64,000 bases of DNA from Sipunculus nudus (lineage: Eukaryota; Annelida; Sipuncula; Golfingiida; Sipunculidae): positions 22,948,901 to 23,012,900 of the forward strand of contig CM049317.1 in the NCBI GenBank assembly GCA_026874595.1. Direction: 5' to 3'. Made by a program: the position numbers and the translations under genes. The notes beneath the pieces were generated by a model that saw only the letters and a program-made list of their open reading frames with translations, was not told the origin of the DNA and searched no databases. This document shows, in pieces, positions 60,892 to 64,000 of the stretch. Every line of letters begins with the position of its first letter. The stretch's first letter is position 1.

Positions 60892-61820
60892 TCATGCCCT
60901 AATCTGGACGTCCAGACGACACACAATCTTCCGGTCTCTGTTTGAAGACCATATGAACTGATTTGGCGGGAAAAATTCGTACTCGTTACCTAGCAACGTG
61001 GGGATTGATTCACGTCCATATGCATACACGATTCTCGCTCTCTTCCAAGCCGGGTAAGACGATAAGTCAATAGCCTGACCTCGAGGTATGGGGGTACATC
61101 GGGTAGAACTGAAAAAAAAGAGAAACATTTAAGTTGCTGAGGACTATTTTTTTTAAGAAAAATCAGAGTATAAATTTTTTTGTTAAAGTACAACTAAGCA
61201 AATATCATACCGGGCTAAAGCTGTAAATTCTATATTGGTTTATTGTTTGTGAGCCACATAAGCTGGTATTGTTCCAAGGCAAATTACATAAAAATGGGCG
61301 TTTAGTTTTGAAGTTTGAAAATTGAGACAAGAAGCCCCTGCCGTCCCACATTGCCCAACAGGAAGAGGTTCGATTTAAGTAGAAACGACCTCAGGCGAAA
61401 GAGTGTAATATCTTACCTCCTTGAGGTGTGTGCTCCGTTTGACAAATAAGCAATTAATGCTCTGTGTTTGAATTCCGGCGTTATGAGAGGTGCGTTGACG
61501 GCAATATAGAGGGACTTCGTGCTCCTGTTTATGAAAACTCCCGACGCTGATCGCCAGTTTCCCTTCCTCCGCACCAGTCCATCCAGGTTTACGTTGACGT
61601 CATCGGCACGAATCCCTATTCTGCCGGTGGCCCACAGGCGCACTTCCAGCTGATTGCCTAAAATTTTGATTTTAATTTAGTTTGATTTAAGCATTGTGGA
61701 CACAGCATTGATGCCATCATCTGCATTCTTTTCATCAGGTTTCATCTCCACATTGAATTAGATTTTTTAAAATTAAAATCGGGTGATAAAGATTAAAGAT
61801 GAACAATAGAAATTCATTAG

Positions 61821-61870
<50 letters not shown>

Positions 61871-63915
61871 CAAATTCTGTCCCATAATCGATCATTTAGC
61901 GTCAACGATGAACTTTTCTTATTCAGGTAAAATATAATTGAAATTACAAAGTAAAAATATATTAAACGTTCTGTTTTCATTTCAGCAATGTCTGTATATG
62001 TTTCTCTGTTTGAACATTTTAGATGTTTGTGGGTTTGCCTATGACGTTACAATAAAAATAAATCTCCTCCCGACACCTGATGGAGGAATTTGGTACTAAG
62101 AAAGTCATGTGGTGCTGACGGAGGTATGTGGCCTCTTATTCTCGATTAGTTGTATAAGGTATTTGGTTTATTTGTTTATGTTTTTTTTATAAGTGAACTC
62201 ACATTTGTTTTCCCTTCGAAGGGTGCTGTTCGCGGTATAGTCAAAGGAAAATGGATTCTTGATGGAATCGAAATCACATCGGCTAATACTGCCGTGGTCC
62301 GGCATGCGAGTCACGTGACGTGCCAGACTGCCCATGTACCTGTTGAAATGGAGGACGTCATTGAGATAGTTGGTGCCTGGTTTCCCATAATACACCACGT
62401 CAATAAGGTCTGCGTCAACATCTGCAGTTACTTCCGTATATTCAAAGGACTCTGTAAGTAACAAAAAATTAATATAAATATACTAGTAAGACAAGAGAAT
62501 GTTTTAAGTGTGCACATAGCAACAATAATAATAATAATAATAATAAATATATTCACATATTTATATTATATATTATATATATATTATATAAATTATATAA
62601 TATATATATAATATTGTATTAGTATAACAGGTTAATTGTATCTAAATTCTTCCTTCCTGATTGTATTTACTGAGTTGAATTTAGCACTACTGTACCACTT
62701 AGCTATTATTCTTACAGTATATACAGGGCGAATCTCAATTCACAATTATACACACAAGTATATTTAATTTAAAGTTCGAGGTTTTACTGGCTGGTCAACA
62801 CTAACAGCAGTGTCTACCATAACAATTATAGGTGTATATTGTTTCAGGATATATTCACAAATAGCCCGGAAAATGATAGATCGCCCTCCCCCCCCACCCC
62901 CACCCCCACCCCCCACACACACACAAACAGACACCCCGGGTGGTCCTCAGGAATCTTTTTGCACAGGTTAGCAAGTCTATCCCCTACTGCCTTAATATTA
63001 TAAAATATCTCATACTAGCCAGTTTTAATCTTGTATTACTTGGTCAGACACTCACAGGATGGTATTTACAGCTGTCCATCAACTGCGGTAACCCCTGAGG
63101 TGAGAACAATACACAATGCACCAGCATACACATGTTGGAACCCTCTTTTCTTGTCACGTATCCCTGACCATTTGCGTGATAAAGTTATTGCCCTGATAGA
63201 TACAACCCAATTCTGGCCAGCAAATTAGCATTGTATTTTCAAACTTAAACATAGGCACAAGTCTATGAAAAGGACCATGGAAGAATTCATAATTTTAGAC
63301 TCATATTTAAATGTATGCTTTTCACGCAGCGGATATACACTACATTTATTCCAGATCTCCTCTCGTGTAATCGTTGCTTTGTATACCAAACTTATCTGGG
63401 CTGGGACACTAGGGTGCGCACAGAGCAAAGAAATCTGATCAGACTATCGCGTTGTATCACACTGCGCATCAAGCTCCAACTTTCAAACATGCGACGCCCG
63501 CTCTAGTTGGTCTGATTCTGGGCCCTGTATCGGGGAGGGTTTTATCAGACCAACAAGAGCGGGTGTATGGTATGCAATACAAAAAGTTGAATACACAATG
63601 CTATACCAATCTAATTGATCTGATTACAATTCTTTGCTCTGTGCTCACCCTGGTGTTCAAACCCAGAAAACATTTCAATACAAAGCAGCGGTTACACGAG
63701 ATCTGGGACCGCTAAGGCGTAAAGCCGCTGCGTATGGAGCGTAATATAAATGGGCTACTAAGTGACCATGTACTTTACAATATGACATATGTAATATAAC
63801 TGCTGTACTTGCGGTGGGGGAGCCGTAGTTGTGCTCCCTGTACAAGGCTACAGCAAATCCATCTTCATGGAACTCAAACCTGCCCATCTTCATCAAACCC
63901 CGCAACGACGCATAC
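60892..63915 (-). CDS. secreted lamin-tail-domain-like protein, paralogue; exons 2-5, 5' end beyond the window
   Basis: Exons on the - strand: 63809-63915, 62203-62451, 61417-61657 and 60892-61108 (TGA). Intron phases 1, 1 and 2 and an acceptor of phase 2 at 63915 are identical to those of 18004-22603. Shared blocks include FAVxxY in exon 2, ADLIDVVYYG and KNPFSF in exon 3, VRLWATGRIGI and ALIAYLSNGAHT in exon 4, and TRC and VCR in exon 5. Exon 1 (signal peptide and start of the lamin-tail domain) must lie right of 64000. All four exons are open and all splice sites are intact, so the copy looks functional. Exon 4 lacks the VKC and SSC cysteines of the other copy, and exon 3 has new ones. Function unknown; presumably secreted like its paralogue. 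Confidence 0.86.
61824..61866. repeat. (CT)n microsatellite in an intron of the paralogue
   Basis: About 43 bp of pure CT in the intron between exons 3 and 4 (GA-rich in the transcript). Confidence 0.96.
62520..62550. repeat. (AAT)n microsatellite
   Basis: About nine AAT units in the intron between exons 2 and 3 of the paralogue. Confidence 0.9.
63323..63732. repeat. large inverted repeat (foldback) in intron 2 of the paralogue
   Basis: The left arm 63323-63516 and right arm 63544-63732 are inverted copies, with a 27-base loop. Matching landmarks are CACGCAGCGG with CCGCTGCG, CCAGATCTC with AGATCTGG, GCTTTGTAT with ATACAAAGC, GCACAGAGCAAAGAA with TTCTTTGCTCTGTGC, and CCGCTCTAGTTGGTCTGAT with ATCAGACCAACAAGAGCGG. 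Similarity is good but not perfect. Arms may extend weakly to about 63260 and 63790. No open frame; it may be a foldback transposon. Confidence 0.85.
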
Positions 63916-64000
63916 CTGTCGAGAAGATTATTATTATTATTATTGTCATTTTCTAGCAGTACTGGTAGTAGTATTGTCGTTGTTGCTATATTTATGCTTT

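Overview
The window looks like a piece of an AT-rich animal genome, most likely from a bivalve or another lophotrochozoan mollusc. Genes are split by GT-AG introns and the intergenic DNA is dense in (TA)n microsatellites. Small inverted-repeat transposons (MITEs), tRNA-derived SINEs and decayed LINEs are common, and there is no operon-like packing. The species assignment is an inference from style and from protein families common in bivalves (C-type-lectin-like receptors, a BIR fragment, secreted lamin-tail-like proteins). No mitochondrial, bacterial or viral gene set is present.

Four gene-like loci can be supported by exon structure and protein motifs. (1) 18004-22603, + strand: a complete five-exon gene for a secreted protein of about 360 residues with a lamin-tail-like domain. 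It has a TATA box and an inverted repeat around that box. (2) 60892-63915, - strand: exons 2 to 5 of a paralogue of gene 1, with the same intron phases (2-1-1-2). Its first exon lies beyond the right edge. The two paralogues point at each other tail to tail, about 38 kb apart. (3) 48263-54874, + strand: a multi-exon gene for a single-pass membrane receptor with two C-type-lectin-like domains outside and several tyrosine motifs (YETL, YEEL, YINI) inside. The 5' (signal peptide) exon and one junction in the stem were not resolved. (4) 26580-28642, - strand: a serine/threonine kinase-like pseudogene with a C-terminal tail of about five 250-bp tandem repeats, broken by at least three frameshifts. 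Further upstream on the same strand, 31524-31707 is the N-terminal half of a BIR (IAP) domain ending at a splice donor.

Region by region: 1-17.8 kb is repeats (a SINE, a 54-bp coding minisatellite, several families of dispersed repeats, TA arrays). 18-22.6 kb is gene 1. 23-31 kb holds a MITE, the kinase pseudogene and the BIR exon. 32-47 kb is almost entirely mobile DNA: two LINE 3' ends, a MITE nested inside another repeat, CAGT-type MITEs, SINEs and a triplicated CACGTG module. 48-55 kb is the receptor gene, whose introns hold at least four MITE-type insertions. 55-60.8 kb has no convincing gene. 60.9-64 kb is the second lamin-tail-like gene, with a large foldback in its second intron.

The most interesting material is the lectin-like receptor with tyrosine motifs and the tail-to-tail lamin-tail-like pair. 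Whether they act together cannot be told from sequence alone.
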